From CAYMAI01 sp964388445 (GTDB lineage: Bacteria > 4484-113 > JAGGVC01), in assembly GCA_964388445.1 (NCBI GenBank), contig CAYMAI010000005.1, forward strand, positions 190,963-254,962: DNA of 64,000 bases, in the 5' to 3' direction. The notes under the pieces were generated by a model, which was not told the origin of the DNA, did no database searches, and worked only from the letters and a program-made list of their open reading frames with translations. Of the stretch, positions 35,540-45,180 are shown piece by piece (within the stretch, counting starts at the first letter, position 1; each line of letters starts with the position of its first letter). Position numbers and translations under genes: made by a program.

Positions 35540-38341
35540 ATGAGCGAGTTCGAGCTTTTTACGCCAAAAATCATGGTACGCGCGGTTGAGGAATTCGGCG
35601 ACGAGCACTTGCGCGAACTCAAGTCGTTCATAAATTCCATTCCCGATTCGATAATCAGAAAAACCCTGCACAAAAGCGGCGGCTTTCGCACGGATTTTTT
35701 AATGCGCATGCCTCTGGATTTATTCAGGCAGTGGCTTAAGAACCGGGTGGAAGATCCCAAGACCGCGCCGACTTTGTTCGATAAAGTGCTCACCCAGTTT
35801 TTCAACGAAAGATACCGGGTCGAGCAAGCCGATTTCTTTAAGAAAACCGGAATGCCCGCAAATGGCCATTTACTCGACAGCAAAGGAAACTGGAATGAGA
35901 TGGACTGGAGCAAGTGCGGAAAAGCTGCGGCCAAATTTTCGAAGGCATATCCCAATTTCCCGCTCGATTCGTTTCTCGTCATTTTGGCGGCGTTTTTTCA
36001 ACGCACGGCGGGACACCCGGAATGGACCAGGCTCCTGCTCGAACACACTGGTCTGGTAGATAAGTTAAGAAAGTGGCATGATGAGGATGAAACCGCCGAG
36101 TCCGAATTGCGCGAAGATATGCACGATTCCGGTTATCCTGCGTACGACGCATTGAAGGCCGAAGATTCCACGGGCGAATGGGAGACCGTTCTCGACAGGA
36201 TAATACGCAAGCTCGTCAAGGCTTCCGCCGAGCGCGAATTCGGCTCGCTTCCGCTTGAAGAAATCGCGGACCTAGTGGACGAAGTGATTCACCTCAATTC
36301 CGACCGAACCGAAAGCGTATATCATTCGGGCTATCTCGAAGCAATGACCGGCGTAAGACTAATCGAGCCGGGCGAAATAAGAAACGCCGGAGCGGCACGC
36401 TTTTACACGCTGGGGCTTATCGGCGGATATATCGAGTCCGGTCTCGCCGAAAAGCTATCGGAAGTTTACGACGGGCGGCGCGAAAACGTGGCGGATCTTC
36501 TTGCGAATCCCCACATTGCGGCGCAGTTCGCGCGCGATTTGGAAGCGTCGCTGCAACGGCGGGACAGGTGGCAAGACGCAGCCGCAGTTCTCGAAGCGGT
36601 CGCCCCGTTCCTCGAAATCGGCGAGCTTGCGGCCAGACTTGAAAAATTTTCGCCAAAAATAGCGGAGTTCGCCGAATCGGCGGGAAATCGGCACGGCATA
36701 GACCTTTGGCTCGCCGTCGGCAAGACGTTGAATATCGCCGAAGCCAAAATCGAATCAATGGGCGGCGGGAAGGAGGCTAAGTCCGCGCTCGGCAAAATGC
36801 GAAGGTGTGCCGCCAACTGCTATATGGCGGCGGGCAATTTTCGCGAGGCCAAGGACTTACTTTCCACTGCAGCTCAGGAATTGGAGGCGGGATGCGCGTC
36901 CGCTGCCGAGCGAGCGGCGGCGCTGGTCGATTTGGTTCTCGCAAAAGCCGGCTTCGCAAATGAAATGGAAATTCACTCGCACGCGATAAGGCGCAAAGGC
37001 GGGCTTAAAACTTTGGCAGCCGAAACCGAAGCGCTGATATCCGCGTCGAGAATGTCGCCGGCCGAAGCCGGAAGGGCGAAATACCTGCTCGGAGCGGCGC
37101 ATTATTACTGCTCGGAGTTTCCCGGCGCCGCGAAGGAATTCGAGGAGGCGATATCGCTTTTCTCCGCAAGCTCGAACTGCCCGCGGACGGAATTACTGAT
37201 TGCGCCGGCGCATCATTTGCTGGCGAAGTCGCTGTTTCAGACGGAAGTTCCCGCCAATGCCGACAAGATAGCCGCAAGCTATAAGATTGCGATTGCCGCC
37301 GGTATCGATGTCGACTGGAAGGACGCTCTGCCGCTTCTGAACGATTTGTACTTGCTCGGCAGGGCGGGAAGCGCCTGCGAAATATTGCTGGGCGTCTCGA
37401 ATTTAAATCCCCTGCCGCAAAAGCCCGGCAAGGAGTTTCTAGAAGTTCTCGGCGCGCTTGCCGCCGAAAGTCCCGAGGTTTGGCAGCTTTTGGAGAAAGT
37501 GCTCAATCAGCCCGGCGTGGGATACAAGGCGAAATTCGAGATTTACCTCGACATACTTAAAGGGAACATAGCGCTTTCGGAATCCGCGGTTGCGGCGTTC
37601 ATCGAGACCGTCGATTCGATTGTCATCGAGCATCCCGTTCTTTTCCCGGATTGGATCGATTTTCTGCTGGCGGAAGACGGACTCCACAGTCTAACCGCGC
37701 TGGACCTGCAATCGCTTGCCTTCGAGCGCGCATGGGATTGCGGCGATTACTCGCGGCTTTTCAAGGCGGCGGATAAAGGTTTGCTTCAAAGGCTGATAAG
37801 CGTTGCGGAAAGAAGTCATGATCCAGGCGACGCGGAGGAAATCGAAGAATGGCTCGACAAATTATCCTTGGCGGAAGAGTCGGAAGCGCTCGTACAAAGC
37901 GCACGAAAACGGCTGGAGATTTTAAGAAGTAAAATCGAACTTGCCGATTCGCCCGACAGCGATACGCTTAAATCGCTTCTATCCGGCCGCGAGCGGATTA
38001 GCATACTCGTTATAGGCGGAGATGAAAAACAAGCGCAGTACGAAACTAAGTGTCGCGAGGAAATCGAAAAGGAATTAGGCGAGGCTTTTTCCAAGTTGAA
38101 TTTGAAATTCTATTTCACATGTTGGAACAACAATTTCGGACGCCAATACGAGAACATGAAGGGAGAATTGAGCAATTCCGACGTGGTGGTCGTGCATAGA
38201 TTGATCAGAACTATTTTGGGAAGAAAGCTGAGGAAATACGTCAACGAAAACGGCAAGAAATGGGTAGGTTGCATTGGCAGGGGGGGAGATTCGCTGACGC
38301 GATCGATACTTTTGGCGATAGATTTGGTTTTGAGGGACTGA
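35540..38341 (+). CDS. Large helical-repeat protein with a DUF2325-like C-terminal domain
   Basis: 933 residues, function not known. The first 800 residues are helical and look like TPR or similar solenoid repeats (YLLGAAHYYCSEFPGAAKEF; YMAAGNFREAKDLLSTAAQE). The last 115 residues are a separate alpha/beta domain: ISILVIGGDEKQAQYETKCR, then SNSDVVVVHRLI and WVGCIGRGGDSLTRSI, resembling the DUF2325 pattern (a GGHE-like start and a final strand after a conserved serine). It stands alone in an otherwise metabolic stretch. Start ATG 35540 sits about 8 nt after AAGGAAGG. Cytosolic, no signal. Confidence 0.8.
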   Translation: MSEFELFTPKIMVRAVEEFGDEHLRELKSFINSIPDSIIRKTLHKSGGFRTDFLMRMPLDLFRQWLKNRVEDPKTAPTLFDKVLTQFFNERYRVEQADFFKKTGMPANGHLLDSKGNWNEMDWSKCGKAAAKFSKAYPNFPLDSFLVILAAFFQRTAGHPEWTRLLLEHTGLVDKLRKWHDEDETAESELREDMHDSGYPAYDALKAEDSTGEWETVLDRIIRKLVKASAEREFGSLPLEEIADLVDEVIHLNSDRTESVYHSGYLEAMTGVRLIEPGEIRNAGAARFYTLGLIGGYIESGLAEKLSEVYDGRRENVADLLANPHIAAQFARDLEASLQRRDRWQDAAAVLEAVAPFLEIGELAARLEKFSPKIAEFAESAGNRHGIDLWLAVGKTLNIAEAKIESMGGGKEAKSALGKMRRCAANCYMAAGNFREAKDLLSTAAQELEAGCASAAERAAALVDLVLAKAGFANEMEIHSHAIRRKGGLKTLAAETEALISASRMSPAEAGRAKYLLGAAHYYCSEFPGAAKEFEEAISLFSASSNCPRTELLIAPAHHLLAKSLFQTEVPANADKIAASYKIAIAAGIDVDWKDALPLLNDLYLLGRAGSACEILLGVSNLNPLPQKPGKEFLEVLGALAAESPEVWQLLEKVLNQPGVGYKAKFEIYLDILKGNIALSESAVAAFIETVDSIVIEHPVLFPDWIDFLLAEDGLHSLTALDLQSLAFERAWDCGDYSRLFKAADKGLLQRLISVAERSHDPGDAEEIEEWLDKLSLAEESEALVQSARKRLEILRSKIELADSPDSDTLKSLLSGRERISILVIGGDEKQAQYETKCREEIEKELGEAFSKLNLKFYFTCWNNNFGRQYENMKGELSNSDVVVVHRLIRTILGRKLRKYVNENGKKWVGCIGRGGDSLTRSILLAIDLVLRD

Positions 38342-38364
38342 TTTCGAAAGGAGGCGAATGCAAT

Positions 38365-38793
38365 ATGATTCAAGTTATGAAAAGCAAAAAGTTGCCGCTG
38401 TTTATATTCGCGGCTGCTGCCGCTGCCCTTGTTTTGCACTCGGGATGTCCGGCGCGCCAACCGACCGGAAAGGACGCGGAAATGATGACGGCGACGAGGC
38501 AAATCGCCCGCCTTGTTGACGAGTATTTCAGGGAATTCGCGGAATATCCCGAAAACATAGAGCAAGTCAGGCCTATGCTGCCGCCCGCCGTTAAGTGGCC
38601 GGTCAATCCCTACAACGGCGCGGAAATAGCCGATACCATAAGCCGGGATTTCGACGCGGAATAATCGCCGGGCAACATTTATTACGAGAAAATCTTTCGC
38701 GACGAGCAGCTGGTGAATTATCAGATTCACATATTCGGCGAGAAGGGAAAAATATACATTCTCGGAAATACCGCGATGGGCGCTAAGGAATAA
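38365..38793 (+). pseudogene. Lipoprotein gene interrupted by an in-frame TAA
   Basis: ATG 38365 lies 10 nt after AAAGGAGG. The first 99 codons encode a lipoprotein (ALVLHSGCPARQ lipobox) with a pseudopilin-like tail: EYFREFAEYPENIEQVRP, KWPVNPYNGAEIADT. A TAA at 38662-38664 interrupts it; the same frame then continues NIYYEKIFRDEQLVNYQI and FGEKGKIYILGNTAM to a second TAA at 38791. The join is natural for this kind of protein (glycine-rich NPYNG then a beta-rich tail as in small pseudopilins). Either a nonsense mutation, readthrough, or an assembly error. It ends 11 nt inside the opposing reductase gene. Confidence 0.65.
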
Positions 38794-39790
38794 CCCTGAA
38801 CCAGCTATCCGGCGTGCGGGTTACTGCCGTCATCATATCCAGCACCCAGCGGTTCAGCGGAGTTTTAATGCCGTGTTTCTCCGCGATTTCTGCAATTTTG
38901 GCGTTTAAAAAAGCCGTTTCGTTTTCGCGGCCGGCGCGTACATCCTGAAGCATCGAGCTGAAATTGACGGAAGTGCTTTTGGATATTTCGAGGATATTTT
39001 TAACGGCATTTTCTTTGTCGAATTTATACGCCGGGTATTTTGCATTAAGCGTATCGCAAATTTCGTCCGCCAGTCTGTAAATTAACGGCAGAAGCGGAGG
39101 ATATAGCATTATTTCATTTTGCGCGTCAAGAATCGCGGTGATAGGATTTACAATCGAATTAATCGCGACTTTTTCGAGCATCGTCCGGTGAATATTCTCG
39201 TCGCGCCGCCATTCGATAAGCCCTTTATCGCTCGCGAAACTACTCAATACTTCCTGCAGCTTTCCGAAATCGCGGATTTTCGTATTCGCGCGTTTTTCGT
39301 AAATCGAAATGCCAAAGTGAATCTTAGGTTCCAAAGTATATTCGAGCGTGGTTCCCGTCATCGCGCCTCCGCCGAAACTTACGCCCAGAAGGAAATCGTC
39401 CGATTCGACAAGGCCGTTGGCAACCGCGAGAACATGGGCACCCGGCGAAACAGCCTCGATTGATTCGAGCGCGGAAAAAAGCGAATACGCCTTGACCGCG
39501 ATTAGCGCGGCGTCGAATCGTTTTCCCGCGGCGTCATCCCAATCGATAATTTCGGCGATGGGATTATCGCGAAAGTCTATTTCAAGTTCCTCATCGCCGC
39601 CGCTTTCGTAAGCCGGTTTGGCGATTAGTCCATAGGTCAACAAAGACGCTCGCTTTTTCGAGCTGCGCACCAGCCAAAAAATCTTTCCGCTTGCCTTTTC
39701 GCTTCGAAATCTCAAAAACAAATCCGCGAATATCAGCGAACCGACAGGCCCCGCGCCGACCACCAGAATTTTCTGACCGCCCGGCATCAT
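38783..39790 (-). CDS. Ketopantoate reductase-like (PanE/ApbA family) oxidoreductase
   Basis: About 335 residues. The N-terminal Rossmann motif GAGPVGSLI binds NADPH, ALIAVKAYSL is the conserved KxYxL segment, and a C-terminal helical domain (VEKVAINSIVNPITAILDAQN, with the usual catalytic Lys region) completes the fold. PanE makes pantoate for CoA. Sequence resemblance is to the general family, which includes other hydroxyacid reductases. Start ATG 39790 lies one base after the DinG-like gene stop, so the two are probably cotranscribed. Confidence 0.83.
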   Translation of the reverse strand: MMPGGQKILVVGAGPVGSLIFADLFLRFRSEKASGKIFWLVRSSKKRASLLTYGLIAKPAYESGGDEELEIDFRDNPIAEIIDWDDAAGKRFDAALIAVKAYSLFSALESIEAVSPGAHVLAVANGLVESDDFLLGVSFGGGAMTGTTLEYTLEPKIHFGISIYEKRANTKIRDFGKLQEVLSSFASDKGLIEWRRDENIHRTMLEKVAINSIVNPITAILDAQNEIMLYPPLLPLIYRLADEICDTLNAKYPAYKFDKENAVKNILEISKSTSVNFSSMLQDVRAGRENETAFLNAKIAEIAEKHGIKTPLNRWVLDMMTAVTRTPDSWFRVIP

Positions 39791-39791
39791 A

Positions 39792-42524
39792 TCAATCGCC
39801 GCCCGCCGCGGCGAGTTTGCCGGAGCGATACCATTCAATGGCTTCGGGAATAACGTCCGCCGCCTTGCCTTTTAAAACGGTATGCGCCGGCAAGCCGTTT
39901 AAAAACAGCGCGCCATATCTTTTGGTTACGACTCGCGTGTCCATTACGAAAATGCAGCCCCTGTCGGTTTTCGAGCGTATGAGTCTGCCGAAACCCTGCG
40001 CGAACCTCATCGCCGCCTGCGGCACGGAAAACTCCATGAACTCGTTCCCGCCTCTTTCCTTAACCGCCTCCGCACGCGCCTTCAATACCGGCTCTTTGAA
40101 ATTCGCGAAGGGCAGCCTGGTCAGCACAACGGCCCGCAAATCATCGCCGGGCATATCGAATCCTTCCCAAAAGCTTTTCGTTCCGAAAAGGACGATGCCG
40201 CTACCGCCTTTCATTTTTCCCGCGAGAACGTGCGGCGGCCCGTCCGTTCCTTGGCACAAAAGCGTCAAATGTTTCGGCAGTTTTTTCGCCGCAATCGCCG
40301 CAACTTTGTCGAGGTCGGCATAGCTGTTGAAGAGCGCGAGCGTCCCGCCGCCGAACCCCTCCGCGATTTCGCAAATCGAGCCTGCGGCGAATTCGATGAA
40401 CGGCGTCATGTTGAAATACACCGGTTCCGGCACGTCGAGCGGTATCACGACGCGCGCCTGATTTTCGATGTCGAACGGCGTAGTCAGCCGCACGCATTCG
40501 AGAGATTTTTCGTCCAGCGTTTCAAGCCCGAGCCTCGATTTCAAATACGAAAACCCGCCGCCCGCGGTAAGCGTCGCGCTGGTCATCACGACCGAATTCT
40601 GCTTATCCAGAAAATCGCGAAAAATATCCCCGATCTCGATGGGGCACGCGTAACAGCGAAATGTAATCCCCTCCCGCGACGTAGCGATTTTCGCCCACCT
40701 GACGGACTCGCCGGCTTCGACCGTAAGCGCGGCAAGCGTTCGTTCAAGGTCGTTCATCGTGGAAAAAACCATTTGCGCCTGCGTTTGAAATTCATCGATT
40801 GAAACGTATTTTTCCGAATCCTCGGACGTCGCCGATTTTTTCGCCGGCTCCGCAGCCGCCATTAAGTTTGAAAGCGCGCCGGCGCATAGCTCCAAAAGCG
40901 GTTCGAGAGATTGCGCCGCCCCACGGTCGCCTTGCTCGGGATTCGTCAACGATAGCTCCGCGCTTCTTTTTCCATTTAGGAACGACGCCGCCCATTTGTC
41001 GAGTTCTCGCTTCGCCTTTACCCAGTCTCTCACCGAGTTCTGAATTTCCTCCCTAACAGGCTGGCGCTTCCCCGTTTCTTCGGCGGTTGCCGCATCGACC
41101 GCCGCGCAAACTTCGCGCATTTCCGGTTCGTCGAACAGCCGCTGAACGTCGTTCGCGAATTCGAGCATTCCCTGTCCGGTAAGTTCGAATGTGAATTGGC
41201 CGGTGATTACGTCTTCCAGATTGTGCGCCTCGTCCAAGACGAAATAGTTGATTTTGTCGAGCAATGTTTCGACGTCCGCGGTTTGCGCTCCGAACAACCT
41301 GAACAAAAGCGCGTGGTTCATCACGATTATGTGCGACTTTTCCGCCCGGTCGCGTGCCTGATAAAACCAGCAGCCCTGCCTGAACTGGCACTTGCTTCGA
41401 AGGCAGGTTGCGCTTCCGCAATCAATCGCCCGCTGAAACGCGCTTTGCCGTTCTACGCCGAGCCCCGGCGGCTGCGAAATCGCGTCCAAATCGCCGTCGC
41501 ATTCCGCCGACTGCTGCCAGAACGCCAGCCTTACCGCATATTCGACAAGCGAATCCCCTGCCTCGGCGCATAACGTATTCAATCTTTGAGCAAGCTCGCC
41601 TGCGCCGAAGAGCGCATCCTTCGCACGAAGCCTGCAAAAATAATGACTTCTGCCTTTCAAAAGCGACACCGAAATCTTCAGATCTTCGAGGGCGTCAACG
41701 ATTGCGGGCAGGTCGCTTGTCATCAGCTGCTGCTGAAGGTTTATCGTATTGGTGCTGATAACGACAGGAGTGCGCTCTTTCGAACTCAGCATCGCGGCGG
41801 GAAGCAAATATGCCAGCGATTTGCCGATACCGGTCCCCGCTTCTATCATCAGGTTGCGCTCCACATCGAGCGCGTTCCATACGATACCGGCCATTTCCGC
41901 CTGCTCGGCGCGAAATTCGAAACTGCGCATCGCCTTCGCCAGCCGGCTTTCGCGCTGAAACGAAGAAAGTATTAGCGATTCGGGATCAAGCGCCTTAACG
42001 GAAGCGTTTTCCTGCTTCTGAAGCATAGGAGGAGGCAAAGGCACGTACTTGCTAAGCGACATTCGGGCGATTGCGTCGAATTCGAGCTCATAAAACAGCC
42101 GGAGCATTTCCAGCCTTGCGCATTCCAATTTATCGGCGAAAGCGCAAGCCCATCCGGTAAGGTCGCGGTCTTCATCCTTGAGCCATCGCCAGAGAAAAAG
42201 GAACGATTTTTTTAGCGGCTCGCCTTCCGTCAATTCGATTTCTTCGCCGGAAAGCAGTTTCAAAAGGTGTTCGGGGCCGAGGCGCTCCATCGAAGAAATG
42301 TTTGGAAATCTAAGCGCCGCCACCGGCGCAATTTCGAGCGGAATCGTCTGGTCCGAAAGGTCGAATTCGAAATCTCCGTTTATCAGGCTCCAAACGGCAC
42401 GGTATTTCGGTGGGCCGCCTTCGCACGGATTCCAATCGCCGCCGGCAAATTCGATGGTCTCGCCCGTTCCGGTTCCGGGGAAGAATACTGTGATGGCTCG
42501 TTTCAAAGCTATGAATTTTATCAT
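39792..42524 (-). CDS. dinG: DinG-family ATP-dependent DNA helicase
   Basis: 910 residues. Walker A IEAGTGIGKS (residues 227-236) and the DEAH box (LDEAHNLEDV) mark a superfamily 2 XPD/DinG helicase. Cysteines in CLRSKCQFRQGC and the nearby RDRAEKSHIIVMNHAL match the [4Fe-4S] cluster segment of DinG. The C-terminal motor includes FWEGFDMPGDDLRAVVLTRL and QGFGRLIRSKTDRGCIFVMD. The first 200 residues are extra and not recognised; there is no DEDD exonuclease domain as in the Gram-positive DinG. Stop lies one base from the reductase start, so both form an operon. Confidence 0.9.
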   Translation of the reverse strand: MIKFIALKRAITVFFPGTGTGETIEFAGGDWNPCEGGPPKYRAVWSLINGDFEFDLSDQTIPLEIAPVAALRFPNISSMERLGPEHLLKLLSGEEIELTEGEPLKKSFLFLWRWLKDEDRDLTGWACAFADKLECARLEMLRLFYELEFDAIARMSLSKYVPLPPPMLQKQENASVKALDPESLILSSFQRESRLAKAMRSFEFRAEQAEMAGIVWNALDVERNLMIEAGTGIGKSLAYLLPAAMLSSKERTPVVISTNTINLQQQLMTSDLPAIVDALEDLKISVSLLKGRSHYFCRLRAKDALFGAGELAQRLNTLCAEAGDSLVEYAVRLAFWQQSAECDGDLDAISQPPGLGVERQSAFQRAIDCGSATCLRSKCQFRQGCWFYQARDRAEKSHIIVMNHALLFRLFGAQTADVETLLDKINYFVLDEAHNLEDVITGQFTFELTGQGMLEFANDVQRLFDEPEMREVCAAVDAATAEETGKRQPVREEIQNSVRDWVKAKRELDKWAASFLNGKRSAELSLTNPEQGDRGAAQSLEPLLELCAGALSNLMAAAEPAKKSATSEDSEKYVSIDEFQTQAQMVFSTMNDLERTLAALTVEAGESVRWAKIATSREGITFRCYACPIEIGDIFRDFLDKQNSVVMTSATLTAGGGFSYLKSRLGLETLDEKSLECVRLTTPFDIENQARVVIPLDVPEPVYFNMTPFIEFAAGSICEIAEGFGGGTLALFNSYADLDKVAAIAAKKLPKHLTLLCQGTDGPPHVLAGKMKGGSGIVLFGTKSFWEGFDMPGDDLRAVVLTRLPFANFKEPVLKARAEAVKERGGNEFMEFSVPQAAMRFAQGFGRLIRSKTDRGCIFVMDTRVVTKRYGALFLNGLPAHTVLKGKAADVIPEAIEWYRSGKLAAAGGD

Positions 42525-42683
42525 CAGACGGGCGACTCAGCCCGCAAAGCTACCTAAGATTAGCTTGATACTGCAGCGGCTGTTTTTTTCAAAGTTTGCA
42601 GGATAGAATATGACGCCACACCAAGGACGCGCATCGCCCGGAATTTCCGGGCTTTTTTTTGGAAAACAGAATCGAATTGAGGC

Positions 42684-42714
42684 AAAAAAAAGAGGCCGCG
42701 GAATCCGCGGCCTC
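42684..42714 (-). terminator. Rho-independent terminator of the cytochrome gene
   Basis: On the minus strand GAGGCCGCGG and CCGCGGCCTC (10-bp perfect stem, loop ATT, 42714-42692) followed by eight T residues (42691-42684). It is downstream of the 42814-45180 gene and is the clearest terminator in the window. Confidence 0.9.
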
Positions 42715-42813
42715 CGTTTCCCAATAGCCCTCCCAAGTTGGGAGATTAAGTCATCCCGTGCGGCGGACAAGCCGCCGGACATCGTCCGCAGGCTCGCGCC
42801 CGCGGGATTCAAA

Positions 42814-45180
42814 CTACGGGGTCATAGCGTTAAGTTCGATGAGCTGTGCGACGGACGCTTCGAGAAGCTGCTTCGCATAGCGCGGGTTGTGTACGCCGTA
42901 GCTGCCTTCGTGGCCTACATAATCGTAGTTCCACCAGATCTGACGATAACGGTCGCCGTAAGACGGGTCGTTCCTCGGAGGACCGGAGCCGTCCGAAGGA
43001 TCGGCATCGCGGAACCTGAGAGTGGGAGGCGTGGTGGCCGTATCTTTCCAAGCTGTCGGCCAAAGAGTCTCGATTTGGACGAGAAGCTCTTCGATATCGG
43101 ACTGGAAGTCTTCGGTGAGCGCCCAAACATCAGCTTCGGTGCCGACGTGGCACTGCAGGCACTGGACGCCCTGCGGCTCGAACGTGTGGCCCCAAAGAGC
43201 GGGATTATCGGCGTTTTCGTAGGGCTTCAGATACATATGGCAGGAGACGCAGCTGTCGTTCGTCCAAGTTGCGTGCGGGTGATCCTTTTCGTAAGGAACA
43301 CTGCCGACTTCCGCACCGGCAACACCGAACAGAAGCGAACCCTGTCCGTTGCCGTGCATACCTCTGGGCGAGTTTCCGATAACCATATTGTTCAGGTCGT
43401 TCGCGTTGCGGCGTCCGTTGTGACATTCGATGCAAAGGTTACCCTTGCCGCCGTTAACGACCGTGTTGTCGAACGGAATCGTCCGAGTGCCGGCTGCATC
43501 GATGCGAAGCTGGGCTTCGTACTGATTGTCGTGCGGGTCGTGGCAGACCGCGCAGGAAATATGCGTGCTGCCTTCATCGAGAGCGGTCAGGTTTTCCGCC
43601 GGAGCCGCGTTGCCTCTGATAGTTATGTCGACGAAATAGTAACCGTTATGGCATTTAACGCAGCCGGTGTTCGTCAGGTAATGCTCGGGCGTCACGCCGT
43701 CTTCGAGATAAAGCGGGAACGAGCCGTGACGAGAATCGATGTATTCCTCGAACGTGCCATGGCGGGAACCTTCGTGGCAAAGGCCGCAGCCGTAGCCCAT
43801 CGAGCCGTCGTACGCATCGTCATACTGGAATACGCCGTCGATTTCCACGAGATTGCCTTCGCCGTCGCGAGCGTATCCGAGTGATGCGTCGAACGGGGTG
43901 GGCAGTTTGCCGTTGGCCGGGTGGCCCTGGCCTGTGCCGTGGCAAGACTCGCACTGAATATTCGCGAATTGAGGGGTGACGTCCATCGAAATGAAACCGC
44001 CGCTGCCGACCGGATCCATACCGACCGCGTGGCAAACGTAGCAGGCTTCGTTGCGATAGCCGTGGCCGGAGCTGAGGCTGTTTTCGAAGGCGTTTGCGTG
44101 CGCCGTCGTAAGCCAGCCGGCCTGCGTAACTTGCGAGAACGAGCTGTGGCAAGCGTCGAAGCAGTTCAGATATCCCACATATCCGAACGTGGTGGGAAGT
44201 GCGGCGACCTGTCTTTCGAGCGAGATTTCCGCCGTTCCGCCGTTGCCATCGTCCGCAGTCACGGTGACGATTAGCGTGCCCTCAACGCCGGCCTTGAAGA
44301 ACGCCGACGCAGTTCCGTCTTCCGCGACGGCCTCTTCGCTGAACTCGCCCGTAATACTGGCGCTCCATGAATAGGCGAGCGTGTCTCCGTCTTCGTCAAC
44401 TGCCTTCGCCTTGAAGAGGACGAGCTGAGTCGCGACGGGATTCGCCACGTCCGCGGTCATTGCGGCCGGGAAGGACGGGGCGTTGTTCGCGGGACGGACC
44501 TTTACGAGAATCGATGAGTTCGCCGTAAGTCCGCCGTCATCCGTAACCTTGACGGTGATGATGAACGAGGCCACCGCATCCGATTTCCAGGTTACCGCCG
44601 CGCCGCTGCCGGTGAAAACTCCGCTTGCGCCGTCGTCGTCGTCCATCCATTCATAGGTTAACGCGCCGCCCTCGGGGTCGGTCGCTTCAACCGTCAGCGC
44701 CACGTCTTCGCCCGCAAGCGGACTGGTCGTTGACGCCGTGAATGAATTTATTACAGGCGGAAGGTTGCCTCCCGTCGGCTCGGCGGTCACGGAAACGTTG
44801 AAGCTGGCCATCGTTTCAAGACCCGCTTGGTTTCGGACCGTTACCGTTATTACATAGTTGCCGGGTTCGGCCGCCTTCCAAGCGACTTGCGCGCCGCTGC
44901 CATAAAAGGTTCCGCCGGCTCCGCCGTCGCTCCAAACAAAAGTAAGCGTCCCGCCGTCCGGATCGGTTGCGTTAACCGAAAAGACGACGTTCTGTCCAAC
45001 TACCGGCGCCGCGACGTCCGCCTGAATTCCACCTGTAATCACGGGAGGAACCGTGCCGGGTACGCCGGGTGTGGGATACGGCGTGCCGGGACGTACGTCC
45101 GTTGTGGAATTGTTGCAGGCGATGATGTCGAAAGACAGCACCAGAAGTGCCAACAACATCAACCAAATTCTGCTCCTCAC
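42814..45180 (-). CDS. Multihaem cytochrome c lipoprotein with PKD-like domains
   Basis: About 788 residues. A hydrophobic signal ending DIIAC is a lipoprotein anchor. Residues about 40-370 are four PKD/Ig-like domains (SVNATDPDGGTLTFVWSD-type). The C-terminal half carries eight CxxCH haem sites: CYVCH, CESCH, CGLCH, CVKCH, CAVCH, CIECH, CVSCH and CLQCH, plus an atypical CFDACH (CX3CH). GTFEEYIDSRHG and similar histidines supply distal ligands. It is likely an extracellular or outer-surface electron carrier. Start: GTG 45180, spaced from a GGAGG by about 7 nt (TTTGAA); the longer ATG start upstream would delay the signal peptide. Terminates at a strong hairpin. Confidence 0.85.
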   Translation of the reverse strand: MRSRIWLMLLALLVLSFDIIACNNSTTDVRPGTPYPTPGVPGTVPPVITGGIQADVAAPVVGQNVVFSVNATDPDGGTLTFVWSDGGAGGTFYGSGAQVAWKAAEPGNYVITVTVRNQAGLETMASFNVSVTAEPTGGNLPPVINSFTASTTSPLAGEDVALTVEATDPEGGALTYEWMDDDDGASGVFTGSGAAVTWKSDAVASFIITVKVTDDGGLTANSSILVKVRPANNAPSFPAAMTADVANPVATQLVLFKAKAVDEDGDTLAYSWSASITGEFSEEAVAEDGTASAFFKAGVEGTLIVTVTADDGNGGTAEISLERQVAALPTTFGYVGYLNCFDACHSSFSQVTQAGWLTTAHANAFENSLSSGHGYRNEACYVCHAVGMDPVGSGGFISMDVTPQFANIQCESCHGTGQGHPANGKLPTPFDASLGYARDGEGNLVEIDGVFQYDDAYDGSMGYGCGLCHEGSRHGTFEEYIDSRHGSFPLYLEDGVTPEHYLTNTGCVKCHNGYYFVDITIRGNAAPAENLTALDEGSTHISCAVCHDPHDNQYEAQLRIDAAGTRTIPFDNTVVNGGKGNLCIECHNGRRNANDLNNMVIGNSPRGMHGNGQGSLLFGVAGAEVGSVPYEKDHPHATWTNDSCVSCHMYLKPYENADNPALWGHTFEPQGVQCLQCHVGTEADVWALTEDFQSDIEELLVQIETLWPTAWKDTATTPPTLRFRDADPSDGSGPPRNDPSYGDRYRQIWWNYDYVGHEGSYGVHNPRYAKQLLEASVAQLIELNAMTP

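Noticed and set aside
28638..38793. Alternative genetic code to explain the in-frame stop and split genes
   Set aside because: TAA, TAG and TGA all end confident genes in the window, and one break is a frameshift.
42610..43884. 424-codon plus-strand frame opposite the cytochrome gene
   Set aside because: Antisense to a chain of CxxCH motifs with a matching terminator; not a gene.
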